Assembly (NCBI GenBank): GCA_013361525.1
Contig: JABFXY010000107.1
Span: 62,001 to 126,000, forward strand
Origin: Polyangiaceae bacterium
GTDB lineage: Bacteria > Myxococcota_A > Polyangia > Polyangiales > Polyangiaceae
Direction of reading: 5' to 3'
DNA: 64,000 nucleotides
Position numbers and translations under genes: made by a program. Each line of letters begins with the position of its first letter. The stretch's first letter is position 1. Positions 1 to 8,089 of this stretch are shown piece by piece. A model generated the notes under the pieces. That model searched no databases, was not told the origin of the DNA, and saw only the letters and a program-made list of their open reading frames with translations.

Positions 1-1
1 G

Positions 2-1345
2 CTCGCGCACTCGCGCGCAATCATCCACCGCGACGTAAAGCCCGAGAACGTCATGATCGGCAGCGCGGGCGAGGTCTACCTCGTCGATTGGGGCATCGCG
101 GTCACCCTCGGCGGGAGCAACGACGGCCGCTTCCCGTTGGTCGCCGACGAGCAGGGAATCGCCGGGTCGCTGCTCTACATGGCGCCGGAGATGGTCGATC
201 GATCATACGGGCCCCTGGGAACATGGACCGACGTCTACCTCATGGGCTCGGTCCTTTACGAGATCGTGGCCGGCAGACCTCCACACGGTGGAAACAGCAT
301 CGTGGAGATGCTCAGCAGTATTCTCTCCGGGCCGCCCGCGCTGCCGGCGGACGCCCCGGAAGAGCTTGCGCACCTCGTGACTGCGGCGATGGCGACCGAC
401 ACCAAGGTGCGTCCGACGGCCGCTGCGTTCCGCGATGCGCTGCGCGCGTTCCTCCGGCACCGCCCCTCGATGGCGCTCACGCGCGAGGCGCAGACACGTC
501 TCGACGAGATCGAGTCTCTCGGGTCCGGCTCCGCGCCGGAGCTCGATCGCTACCGATTGTTCGGGGCGTGCCGGTTCGGCTTCCGCGCCGCACTTCGTGA
601 GTGGCCGGAGAACGAGCGTGCGAGGGCCGGGCTCGACAAGGCGACGCGGCTGATGATCGAGCACGAGCTCGAAGCGAACCAACCTCGCGCCGCGCGTGCC
701 CACCTGGCGGAGTCGGACCTGGTCGACGCGGAGCTCGAGCGGCGCGTCGAACGCGCCGAGCGGCAACACGAAGAGGCCGAGGCGCTGAAAGCGCGGGCGG
801 TGGCCGCACAAGACCTTCGGCAGGGCCAGCGCGCGCGGGTGCTCCTCGCGTTGGCGTTCGGAGCTCTCTGGACCATCGTGCCCGTGCTCACGACGCTGGC
901 GGAGCTCACGAGCCTGCACCACGTGACCTACGCCGACACCGCGTTCGGCACGGCGGCCTGGCTGGTCATCGCGCTGCTCCTGTACTTCACCCGCTTGCGA
1001 GGTGAAGAGGGCACCGTCAACCGCCGCTTCATCAACACGCTCGTGGCGACCATGATCGCGCAGCTGCTCCTTCAATTGGGCGGGTCGTTGCTCGGTCTGC
1101 CGGCGTCCCACGCGCAGGCAATCCATCCGCTTCTCTACGGCATCGTCCTGTCGCTCATCGTCATCACGATGGATGCACGTCTCAAGCTGGCACCGGTCGG
1201 GTTCTTCATCGCCTTCTTGGGCGCGTCGAGATGGCCGCATCTGCGCGGCTTCTTCACGGGCGGCGCGAACGCCTTCATGACGATCGTGTTCCTCTTCGCT
1301 GCCAGGACCCCACTCGCGCGGGACGGCGTCACGCACGAACGGTGA
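2..1345 (+). CDS. Ser/Thr protein kinase, C-terminal part (5' truncated by window edge)
   Basis: The frame is open from base 2 and starts inside the kinase catalytic loop: HRDVKPEN is followed by VDWG, where DFG is usual, and by a GSLLYMAPE activation-segment end. The N-lobe lies outside the window. After the kinase C-lobe comes a charged helical stretch, about residues 150-280 counted from the first ATG at 53. About five hydrophobic segments follow near the C-terminus (starting around RVLLALAFGALWT), so the enzyme is probably anchored in the inner membrane by its C-terminal half. The gene ends a few bases before a convergent sigma-factor gene. The kinase assignment is secure; the substrate is unknown. 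Confidence 0.93.
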   Translation, partial: LAHSRAIIHRDVKPENVMIGSAGEVYLVDWGIAVTLGGSNDGRFPLVADEQGIAGSLLYMAPEMVDRSYGPLGTWTDVYLMGSVLYEIVAGRPPHGGNSIVEMLSSILSGPPALPADAPEELAHLVTAAMATDTKVRPTAAAFRDALRAFLRHRPSMALTREAQTRLDEIESLGSGSAPELDRYRLFGACRFGFRAALREWPENERARAGLDKATRLMIEHELEANQPRAARAHLAESDLVDAELERRVERAERQHEEAEALKARAVAAQDLRQGQRARVLLALAFGALWTIVPVLTTLAELTSLHHVTYADTAFGTAAWLVIALLLYFTRLRGEEGTVNRRFINTLVATMIAQLLLQLGGSLLGLPASHAQAIHPLLYGIVLSLIVITMDARLKLAPVGFFIAFLGASRWPHLRGFFTGGANAFMTIVFLFAARTPLARDGVTHER

Positions 1346-1352
1346 ACACAGC

Positions 1353-2615
1353 TCACCTGCGCTCCCGCGGGCGGCTGGCGGTGGCGATCCGCTTTTCGAG
1401 AAACCGACGCTCCGGTTCGCTGCGCGCGACATGCAGCGCGGCTCGGAAGTGCGTTGCCGCCGCGGCACCGTTGCCTCTTCGGAGCTCGAGCTCGCCGAAC
1501 GCTGCGCGGTAGAACGGGTATTCGGCGAGCCGCTCGCGATCGTCGATCGCGCCGAGGGCCTCGAGTCCCCGCTCGACTCCATCACACTCGGCGAGAGCGA
1601 TCGCCCGGTTCAACGCGACGACCGGCGATGGCGCGATCGTCATGAGCTTGTCGTACAGCGAAGAAATCACGCGCCAGTTCGTCGCAGCGAACGACGGCGC
1701 GCTCGCGTGCTCGGCCGCAATCGCCGCCTCGATGTGGTACGGCGTCAACTCGTCACCGCGCGCGGATCGCTCGAGCAGCGCGAGCCCTTCGGCGACTCGC
1801 TGCGCGTCCCAACGCGAGCGATCCTGCTCCCCCATCACGCTCAACTCTCCGGCAGCGTCGAGCTTCGTCGGCAGCCTCGCGGCGTGAAGGCACATCAGCG
1901 CGGCGAGCGCGTGCGTCGCCGGCGTCGCTCCGGGCGGATGTTCGCTCAAGAGCGCGACGAGACGCATCGCCTCTTCGCAGAGCTCGGCGCGCACCGGCGC
2001 CGCCGCCGACGCACCGTGATAGCCCTCGTTGAACAGCAAATAGAGCGCACGCTGCACCGTTGTCAGGCGGGCGCCGAAGTCGGCGTCGGCGAGGTCGAAC
2101 AGGCTCTTGGTTCCTGCGAGCGCCTTCTTCCCGCGGCTGATCCGCTTCTCGATCGCCGCACGTCCCGTGAGGAACGCGGCAGCGATTTCCGGTGCGCCGA
2201 AGCCGCACAGGATGTTGAGGATCAACGCGAGCTGCGCCTCCTCGGGCAGCTTCGGGTGGCAACACGAGAACATCATCCTGAGCTGCTCGTCTCGGATGAC
2301 TGCGGGCTGAAACGCCTCGTCGATGGTCGGCGCGAGCGTCCATTCGCTCTCGAGATGCCGCGCGAGCTCCGGCGCAAACGTCCGCGCGGTGCGCTCGCGC
2401 CGCACTCGATCGAGCGCGCGGTTCTTCGCCGTCGCCATGAGCCAGGCCGACGGGTTCTCGGGTATGCCGCGCGTCTTCCACACCTCGATCGCGCGACAGA
2501 ACGCGTCTTGCGCGACGTCCTCGGCGAGCGCGAGGTTGTGCACGCCGAAGATGCGCGTGAGGGCGACCACCAGGCGGCCGGCCTCACGCCGAAAGAAGTG
2601 CTCCGCGAGCTGCAC
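1353..2615 (-). CDS. ECF sigma factor with C-terminal extension (ECF42-like)
   Basis: This 420-residue protein has an ECF sigma2 region (LAEDVAQDAFCRAIEVW near residue 35) and a sigma4 region (GAPEIAAAFL...RISRGKKAL). A long helical C-terminal extension of about 220 residues is far beyond the usual ECF length of 180-200. It starts with GTG at 2615, five bases after the stop of the YCII/DGPF gene, so the two are translationally coupled. ECF sigmas with this TPR-like extension next to a DGPF protein are known as group ECF42, where the extension is needed for activity and no anti-sigma factor is used. Group membership is inferred from length, extension and neighbour. Confidence 0.9.
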   Translation of the reverse strand: MQLAEHFFRREAGRLVVALTRIFGVHNLALAEDVAQDAFCRAIEVWKTRGIPENPSAWLMATAKNRALDRVRRERTARTFAPELARHLESEWTLAPTIDEAFQPAVIRDEQLRMMFSCCHPKLPEEAQLALILNILCGFGAPEIAAAFLTGRAAIEKRISRGKKALAGTKSLFDLADADFGARLTTVQRALYLLFNEGYHGASAAAPVRAELCEEAMRLVALLSEHPPGATPATHALAALMCLHAARLPTKLDAAGELSVMGEQDRSRWDAQRVAEGLALLERSARGDELTPYHIEAAIAAEHASAPSFAATNWRVISSLYDKLMTIAPSPVVALNRAIALAECDGVERGLEALGAIDDRERLAEYPFYRAAFGELELRRGNGAAAATHFRAALHVARSEPERRFLEKRIATASRPRERR

Positions 2616-2620
2616 GCCAG

Positions 2621-2968
2621 CTACAGCTTCATCACCGGCCGGACCTCGACGCTCCCCGAGCCCCCGCGTAGAACCGGGCAGCCCTTCGCGAGCTCGGCCG
2701 CCTCGGCCTCGTCCTTTGCCGTGATGAGGGAGAAGCCGGACACGATGTCCTTGGCTTCGGCGTAGGGACCATCGGTCACCTGTTTGCTGGTTACCACCCT
2801 GCCCGTCCGTTCGAGCGGCTCACCCCGCGATTTGAGGTGGCCCTTCGCCTCGAGCTCGGCCATCCACGCCATCCAAAGCTTCATCGAGGTCTGCGCCGCC
2901 TCGGGCGAGCCCATGTACTGTCGCGCCTCGGCATCGGTGTTGCGATAGATGAAGAGAAAATCTGCCAT
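2621..2968 (-). CDS. YCII-related DGPF-domain protein
   Basis: This is a 115-residue single-domain protein with the family motif DGPYAEAKDIVSGF around residues 66-79. YCII/DGPF proteins are small ferredoxin-like-fold proteins that typically pair with ECF sigmas. A strong ribosome-binding site, AAGGAG, precedes the ATG at 2968. It is the first gene of a two-gene operon with the ECF sigma gene. Its own biochemical activity is not known. The upstream stretch to the divergent esterase gene (2969-3131) must hold the promoters of both genes; I could not fix a sigma-specific motif there with confidence. Confidence 0.92.
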   Translation of the reverse strand: MADFLFIYRNTDAEARQYMGSPEAAQTSMKLWMAWMAELEAKGHLKSRGEPLERTGRVVTSKQVTDGPYAEAKDIVSGFSLITAKDEAEAAELAKGCPVLRGGSGSVEVRPVMKL

Positions 2969-3131
2969 TTGAACGCTCCTTGCCAGTGAAGGCCGCAGGC
3001 CGGCCTGTTTTCACACGGTCAACGTTCGGCAAGAGACACTCCGGACATTTTTCTTTGCCTCTCGTGGACGGGCGCTTCCGACAAAGCCGGGGTCGTCGCA
3101 GTCTTATCGTGCGATGGTGGAAAGGTAGCCC

Positions 3132-3962
3132 ATGGATCGAATCGAGCACCGCGCTTCGTTCGGCGGTTTCCAAGACGTCTACCGGCATGTTTCGACGGTC
3201 CTCGATTGCTCGATGACCTTCGGTGTCTATCTGCCGCCGCAGGCGGCGCTACGCCGGTTGCCGGTCCTCTACTTCTTGTCGGGCCTCACCTGCACGGAGC
3301 AGAACTTCGTGACGAAAGCCGGCGCCCAGCGCTATGCCGCCGAGCACGGCGTGATCATCGTCGCGCCCGACACGAGCCCGCGTGGCGAGGACGTTCCCGA
3401 TGCGGAGGGCTGGGACCTCGGCAAAGGCGCAGGCTTTTACGTCAATGCCACGCAACCGCCTTGGTCGAAGAGCTACAGAATGCACGACTACGTCGTTCAC
3501 GAGCTACCGGCGCTCGTCGAAGCGACGTTTCCGGCGACGGACGTGCGCGGCATCTGCGGACACTCCATGGGTGGTCACGGCGCCCTCGTCGCCGCGCTCA
3601 AGCACCCCGGGCGCTATCGCAGTGTTTCGGCACTCTCGCCGATCGTCGCGCCGTCCAAGGTCCCGTGGGGGCACAAGGCATTTTCGGCGTACCTCGGCGA
3701 CGACCGCGAGCTGTGGAAAGAGTGGGACGCCTGCGCGCTCCTTGCCGGCGCACGTGAGCGCTTGCCGCTCCTCGTGGATCAAGGTGACGCGGACGAGTTC
3801 CTCGCCGTCCAGCTGAAGCCCGAGCTGCTCCGGGCCGCTTGTGATGAAGCGAGCCATCCGCTCACGCTGCGGATGCAACCGGGCTACGACCACAGCTACT
3901 ACTTCATCGCGAGCTTCATCGGTGACCACGTCGCGCATCACGCCGCGGCGTTCGCCGACTGA
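3132..3962 (+). CDS. fghA: S-formylglutathione hydrolase
   Basis: A 276-residue alpha/beta hydrolase of the esterase D family, of full family length. The nucleophile elbow GHSMGGHG places Ser145, with Asp221 (DQGDADEF) and His254 (YDHSYYF) completing the triad. The conserved block LSGLTCTEQNF near residue 50 is diagnostic of the family. It hydrolyses S-formylglutathione to formate and glutathione in cytosolic formaldehyde detoxification. No formaldehyde dehydrogenase gene lies next to it in this window. The start at 3132 is preceded by an AAGG ribosome-binding site. Confidence 0.95.
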   Translation: MDRIEHRASFGGFQDVYRHVSTVLDCSMTFGVYLPPQAALRRLPVLYFLSGLTCTEQNFVTKAGAQRYAAEHGVIIVAPDTSPRGEDVPDAEGWDLGKGAGFYVNATQPPWSKSYRMHDYVVHELPALVEATFPATDVRGICGHSMGGHGALVAALKHPGRYRSVSALSPIVAPSKVPWGHKAFSAYLGDDRELWKEWDACALLAGARERLPLLVDQGDADEFLAVQLKPELLRAACDEASHPLTLRMQPGYDHSYYFIASFIGDHVAHHAAAFAD

Positions 3963-4002
3963 TCGGTTTCGCCGACGACGACCAGGAGGACAGCCCGGGG
4001 CC

Positions 4003-5019
4003 TCACGGGACCGTGAGCACGATCTTGCCTCGGATGTGCCCCCGCGCAGCTCGTTCGTGCGCCCTTCGAGCATCGGCGAGCGGAAAGGTGCTGTCGATGG
4101 CGACGCGAACCGTACCCCCATCGAGCAAACGCCCGAGCTCCGCGAGCTGCGAGCCGCTCGAGCGAACTTGGGTCGCCGAGACCGTAAACCCGTTCTTCGC
4201 GGCCTCTTCGGCCCCGGAGAAGCCCAACGGAAACACCGGAAACAATGCGCCGCCCGGCTTCAGCGTGCGCAAGAAACGACCGGTGGTTGGACCGCCGACG
4301 GTATCGACGACGAGATCGACGTCACGCACGACGTCCTCCGGTGGCGTTTTCGCGTAATCGATGAACTCGTCGGCGCCGAGCTCACGCAGGAACGACTCGT
4401 GCGCGCCCGATGACACCGCGATGACGCGAGCCCCCTTCCATTTCGCCAATTGCGCTGCGAGGTGTCCGACGCCACCAGCGGCGCCGTTGACGAGCACGGT
4501 CGTGTGAGCGCCCAACGGGACCGGGCGATGCGTCATCGGCTGGACGGCGTTCGGGTGATCGTGTCCCAGCTCGATCAGGAACTGCCACGCGGTGAGCCCC
4601 GCCATCGGCGCTCCTGCGGCCAACACATGGTCGACGCGCGCCGGCTTTCGAGCCAGCTCCGACGCAGGCGCCGCGACGTATTCGGCATAAGCGGAGCTCT
4701 CCCCGAAGCTCGGGAAGCGAATCATGCCGAAAACCGCGTCGCCGACGGAGAGCTCCCGCACATCCGGCGCGACGGCCTCGACCACACCCGACACATCCGT
4801 CCCCGGAATGACAGGCAATGGCACCGCAGGCCGCCACTCGGGAGGAAGCATCTTGTACCCGTCGCGCAGATACCAGTCCGGTGGATTGATGCCGACCGCG
4901 TGAGCGCGAACGAGCACCTCGCCCGGCTCGAGCTGGGGAATCGGAACAACGTCGTAGCGCAGCACCTCGGGACCACCGAACTCGTGCAGCCGGATCGCCC
5001 TCATCGTTTCTTTCGACAT
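4003..5019 (-). CDS. Zinc-independent MDR-family NADPH:quinone-type oxidoreductase
   Basis: Medium-chain dehydrogenase/reductase of about 338 residues. It opens with RAIRLHEFGGPEVLRY, has the NADP-binding glycine motif GAAGGVGHLAAQLAK mid-protein, and lacks the catalytic zinc ligands of true alcohol dehydrogenases. I chose the ATG at 5019 (MSKETMRAI) because the longer upstream frame would run through the shared operator. The gene is divergent from a TetR-type regulator and the gap carries a large inverted repeat, so TetR control is likely. Such enzymes reduce quinones or enones; the natural substrate cannot be read from the sequence. Confidence 0.92.
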   Translation of the reverse strand: MSKETMRAIRLHEFGGPEVLRYDVVPIPQLEPGEVLVRAHAVGINPPDWYLRDGYKMLPPEWRPAVPLPVIPGTDVSGVVEAVAPDVRELSVGDAVFGMIRFPSFGESSAYAEYVAAPASELARKPARVDHVLAAGAPMAGLTAWQFLIELGHDHPNAVQPMTHRPVPLGAHTTVLVNGAAGGVGHLAAQLAKWKGARVIAVSSGAHESFLRELGADEFIDYAKTPPEDVVRDVDLVVDTVGGPTTGRFLRTLKPGGALFPVFPLGFSGAEEAAKNGFTVSATQVRSSGSQLAELGRLLDGGTVRVAIDSTFPLADARRAHERAARGHIRGKIVLTVP

Positions 5020-5025
5020 CGCCTT

Positions 5026-5053
5026 TTGCCTTCTCGGCACATGGCCGTATAAT
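5026..5053 (+). promoter_or_regulatory. Sigma70-type promoter of the tetR gene
   Basis: TTGCCT (5026-5031) and TATAAT (5048-5053) are separated by 16 bp and point towards the tetR start at 5108. The -10 box overlaps the left arm of the operator, which fits autorepression. Confidence 0.6.
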
Positions 5054-5092
5054 CGGAGCGGTGCTCCACATATGCGGAGCACCGCTCCGATT
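5051..5092. promoter_or_regulatory. TetR operator, large inverted repeat
   Basis: Two perfect 17-bp arms, 5051-5067 and 5076-5092, flank an 8-bp centre. Each arm contains its own smaller palindrome, GGAGC-N3-GCTCC, so the site can hold two repressor dimers. It lies between the divergent MDR oxidoreductase and tetR genes, next to the -10 box of tetR. Confidence 0.8.
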
Positions 5093-5107
5093 GTCAAGGG
5101 TTGCCCC

Positions 5108-5713
5108 ATGCGAGCCGACGCCAAGAAGAACTACGAGCACCTCCTCACGGTCGCGCGCGCCGTCGTAACCGAGCAGGGCGCCGACGCATCGCTGCGCGAC
5201 GTCGCACGCAGGGCCGACGTCGGGCTCGGCACGCTCTATCGCCACTTCCCTACGCGCGAGGCGTTGCTCGAGGCACTCTTGCGTACGAGCTTCGACGGGC
5301 TGACGGCAAGCGCAGGCCAGCTCGAGACCTCGAGCTCACCTGGAGACGCGCTCGTTGCGTGGCTACGCGACGTCGTCGCGTGCGCGAACGAGTACCGCGG
5401 CGCCATCTCGACGATGGTCGCGGCGATCGAGGATCCTGCGTCCGCTCTTCACGCTTCGTGCGTCACGATGAAGGCGGCAGGCGCGCGTCTCCTCGTCCGT
5501 GCCCAGGCCGAGGGCGTCGCGCGGACCGATCTCGACGGCGCCGACCTGTTCGCGCTCGTCGGCGCGCTCGCGTGGCTCGGCGACCAACCGTCGCTCGCGC
5601 CACGCGCCGATCACCTCTTCAACGTAATCGCGAGCGCGATCCTCTCGAATCGAGCTCCGCAAACGACCGCGCCAGCGCGAAGAATTCGCACGCGTTCGTC
5701 GCCCGCGGGGTGA
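5108..5713 (+). CDS. TetR/AcrR family transcriptional regulator
   Basis: About 201 residues. The N-terminal helix-turn-helix runs ASLRDVARRADVGLGTLYRHFPTREALLEALL. The ATG at 5108 is preferred because the upstream ATG at 5072 lies inside the operator. It is divergent from the oxidoreductase and probably represses both genes through the inverted repeat at 5051-5092. The last 25 or so codons have much poorer third-position GC than the rest and overlap what looks like the remnant of a convergent gene, so the C-terminus may be a read-through extension. Confidence 0.92.
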   Translation: MRADAKKNYEHLLTVARAVVTEQGADASLRDVARRADVGLGTLYRHFPTREALLEALLRTSFDGLTASAGQLETSSSPGDALVAWLRDVVACANEYRGAISTMVAAIEDPASALHASCVTMKAAGARLLVRAQAEGVARTDLDGADLFALVGALAWLGDQPSLAPRADHLFNVIASAILSNRAPQTTAPARRIRTRSSPAG

Positions 5714-5850
5714 CGCCGGCCTGAGTGCCCACATTGTCGTCATCGACGGTGTCGCTGCAGAAGGCGCCGGCATGAGCGGCCGCCCACCCCAGCGTGAGAG
5801 CGAGCGGATGGAAGGACGATCCTTCACGGACGCGACACTCAGAAGCCGTT
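5629..5850 (-). pseudogene. 3' remnant of a minus-strand gene overlapping tetR
   Basis: A minus-strand frame that ends at a TGA (5629-5631) has gene-like codon use (about 80 % GC at third positions over roughly 57 codons) and a balanced composition, including CSDTVDDDNVGTQAGVTPR and ACEFFALARSFAELDS. It has no start codon and meets a stop upstream. This is unlike the Arg/Pro-rich shadow frames nearby. I do not recognise the family. It may be the surviving C-terminus of a gene deleted when the tetR region was rearranged. Confidence 0.35.
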
Positions 5851-5893
5851 CAGCCTTAAGAGAGCGCTGAACCGGGCCGTCTGCTGAGGATTC

Positions 5894-6199
5894 ATGAGCA
5901 ATCAGAATCCGTGGGGACCCCCGCCAGGACATGCTCCGCAATGGGGCGCGTATCCACCGCCGCCCGCACAGGGCGGCTACCCGATGCAGCCGCATCAGCA
6001 CCACGCGCCGTACTACCAGCCCCAGCCCGGCCCGTATGGCTACGGCCCCTCACCGATGCAGCCGCAGATCAACGTGATCCAGCAGAGCAACGTCATGGTG
6101 GTGAAGGCGCCCTTCAATCACGGGATCCACATCGCTTTGGACATCTTCACGTGTGGCGCCTGGATCCCGATCCCCCTCATTTGTTGGGCTGTGCACTGA
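5894..6199 (+). CDS. Small Pro/Gln/Tyr-rich protein with C-terminal hydrophobic segment
   Basis: A 101-residue protein. Residues 1-65 are low-complexity, rich in Pro, Gln, His and Tyr (repeated PPPGHAPQ-, QPGPYGYG-like blocks). The last 30 residues form a hydrophobic segment with two Cys (DIFTCGAWIPIPLICW). This resembles small membrane-tethered proteins with a disordered N-terminal tail that are common in myxobacteria and actinobacteria. A TGAGGA stretch just upstream can serve as ribosome-binding site. Function unknown. Confidence 0.7.
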   Translation: MSNQNPWGPPPGHAPQWGAYPPPPAQGGYPMQPHQHHAPYYQPQPGPYGYGPSPMQPQINVIQQSNVMVVKAPFNHGIHIALDIFTCGAWIPIPLICWAVH

Positions 6200-6256
6200 C
6201 CCGCCGCGCCGCGCTTCGCGCGGTCGGCCGTGTGGACCGCTGGCGCTCGCGAGAGC

Positions 6257-6712
6257 TCAAGCGGCGCGCTTCGCTCCGGCATCGGCCAGCACGCCCGCCC
6301 ACGTCTCCGGGTCGTCGACCCGAAAGCGGTAGTCGATCTCACCGGACGCGTCGGGCGGATCCTTCGAGAACAGGTGGAGGCGACCGTCGAGCACACCGAC
6401 GGTGAAGCGCGCCAGGTCCTCGCGCTTGAACCTGCCGTAGAGCTGCGGTCGCTCGAGCACGTGCAGGTGGGTGGCGGTCAGCACGAGCTGCGCCGGGGTC
6501 ACCCTGATCCCGCCGCCGCGGTACACGCGCGCGCTGCGGAAGCGGCGGAAGCGTGTGGTCACCTTGATCGGGCCGCTGTCGCGAACGACGCCCTCCAACG
6601 TGGCAGCCTCGCGGGCGATCGATCGCCGGATCGCGGCGAACACCACCGTCAGGATCACGAGTGTGAGCACGACGGGGCCGGCGATCGCGAGCCCGAGCCA
6701 CAAGAAGCGCAT
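6257..6712 (-). CDS. Hypothetical single-pass membrane protein
   Basis: A 151-residue protein with one N-terminal transmembrane helix (about residues 3-27, LWLGLAIAGPVVLTLVIL) and a soluble, beta-rich C-terminal domain that resembles a small PH-like fold, judging from the alternating pattern around RVTPAQLVLTATHLHV. It follows the DUF1304-type gene at 12 bp on the same strand. No recognised family. Confidence 0.75.
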   Translation of the reverse strand: MRFLWLGLAIAGPVVLTLVILTVVFAAIRRSIAREAATLEGVVRDSGPIKVTTRFRRFRSARVYRGGGIRVTPAQLVLTATHLHVLERPQLYGRFKREDLARFTVGVLDGRLHLFSKDPPDASGEIDYRFRVDDPETWAGVLADAGAKRAA

Positions 6713-6724
6713 CGCGGACGGATG

Positions 6725-7108
6725 TTATCCCGTGACGGGCCGCGCCGGTCCAATACGGCGGACGGCAATCACGAAGGCGAGCGCCACCGCTCCGGGTAGA
6801 GCCTGCGTGAAGAGGATGGAAAGCTTCGCCGTGGCCGCGCCGAAGATGCCTGCGACGACGACCCAGCCGAGAAAGAAGGCTTGGACGTCGCGCTTCGATG
6901 TCCACGTCGACCAGAGCAACCCGACGGCCAATAGGCCGTTATAGAGGCCTTGATTGGCGGCGAGGACGGCGGACGAGGCGAGGACATCGGGGGGCAACTG
7001 GAACACTCGCTGACCGACCGCGTGGTTCCAGAAAAACATCTCGAGAACCATGAAGCCCACGTGAAACACCGCTACGAGCGTGGTCAAAACATTCGCGAGA
7101 AGGGTCAT
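6725..7108 (-). CDS. DUF1304 family membrane protein
   Basis: About 127 residues with four hydrophobic helices. The family-typical features are LVAVFHVGFMVLEMFFW at the N-terminus and ANQGLYNGLLAVGL in the middle. I chose the ATG at 7108 (MTLLANVL), which matches the family start; an upstream ATG at 7177 would add 23 unsupported residues. DUF1304 proteins are small integral membrane proteins of unknown function. Confidence 0.88.
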   Translation of the reverse strand: MTLLANVLTTLVAVFHVGFMVLEMFFWNHAVGQRVFQLPPDVLASSAVLAANQGLYNGLLAVGLLWSTWTSKRDVQAFFLGWVVVAGIFGAATAKLSILFTQALPGAVALAFVIAVRRIGPARPVTG

Positions 7109-7240
7109 CGATGGGTTGGACAAGTGCGAAGGGGTGAGTGTGACCGCACGCTGTGCGAACGACGGCAGAGCCGTCACACGTTTTCGGGCTCGAGTGTCGA
7201 GGGTGTGTCGAAGCGGTTGGAACCGCTGTAAAAGAAATGC

Positions 7241-8089
7241 ATGGCCGACACCACGGCGAGCTACCGAGAACCCCTCCTATTCTTGCTGTTCACTGCGTTC
7301 GTCGGGGGCTGCAACGGGAAGCCCATTCCGGGCGGGGACGGGCCGAGTGGTTCCTCCTCGGCTGCGATCGCGGACGCAAGATTGATGGCCTATAGTGACG
7401 AGGCCCTCCGGACCGCGAATCGCCGCAAAAAGGACTACGGTCTCGGCGAGCATGTCGCGTTTACCCAGTATCTCGAGCCGGGGGTGGTGGCCGGCACGCG
7501 AATCTCGACGCCCACGATAGGCACGCTCGAAACCCCGAGTGGCTCGATCGTCGCCGCGGATCCATTCAACGTGAGCGAGGAGAAGCCGTTCAAGCGGCGT
7601 GTCGATCCTGGGCGTTATCCCGTGAAGGTCGCGCTCGTCGACGCCGGGACCTGGGGCGAGATGGTCGCGTTTGCGTTCATCCGGTTCGGCGACGCTCAGC
7701 CCTCGCGCTGGGAGCCCGCGGAAACCACGCTGGAAGGGATGGGGGAGGGAATGAACACCATTTACCCCGTCGACTCCGGAATGGGGTGCTTCGCCGATCC
7801 GTCTGCCGCCCAGGCCCTCGGTCGGTCGATGGCGACGTTCCGCGCGGAACACCGAGATGGCGATTACTACACGAACGTGATCGCGCCGGCCGCGGCGGGC
7901 AAGCGCTGGGTCGATTTTCACCCTGAGAAGGAGTCCAAGAGCAACGTCATCATGTTCAGCTCCGGTCTCGGCGATGCGCTCATGTACGGGTCTTATTGGG
8001 GATTCGACGATTCGGGTGCGGCCACTGTCCTTCTGACAGACTTCGAGTTGTTCGATCTCGAGGGAAGCATCTTTCGAGAGGGGCCTTAA
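7241..8089 (+). CDS. DUF4241-domain lipoprotein
   Basis: A 282-residue protein. The N-terminal hydrophobic stretch ends in a lipobox-like VGGC (about residues 21-24), so it is probably a lipoprotein. DUF4241 features follow in order: RVDPGRYPVKVAL, YPVDSGMGCFADPSAA and, near the end, SYWGFDDSGAATVLLTDFELFD. The family has no known activity and occurs near polymorphic-toxin immunity genes in some bacteria. Its end overlaps the convergent LysR gene by 4 bp. Confidence 0.85.
   Translation: MADTTASYREPLLFLLFTAFVGGCNGKPIPGGDGPSGSSSAAIADARLMAYSDEALRTANRRKKDYGLGEHVAFTQYLEPGVVAGTRISTPTIGTLETPSGSIVAADPFNVSEEKPFKRRVDPGRYPVKVALVDAGTWGEMVAFAFIRFGDAQPSRWEPAETTLEGMGEGMNTIYPVDSGMGCFADPSAAQALGRSMATFRAEHRDGDYYTNVIAPAAAGKRWVDFHPEKESKSNVIMFSSGLGDALMYGSYWGFDDSGAATVLLTDFELFDLEGSIFREGP

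Noticed and set aside
203..1585. Long minus-strand frame opposite the first kinase
   Set aside because: Arg/Ser/Pro-rich shadow of the kinase gene with no recognisable domain; typical of high-GC DNA.
8086..8089. Possible fusion or overlap problem between the DUF4241 and LysR genes
   Set aside because: It is a normal 4-bp convergent overlap of two intact genes.
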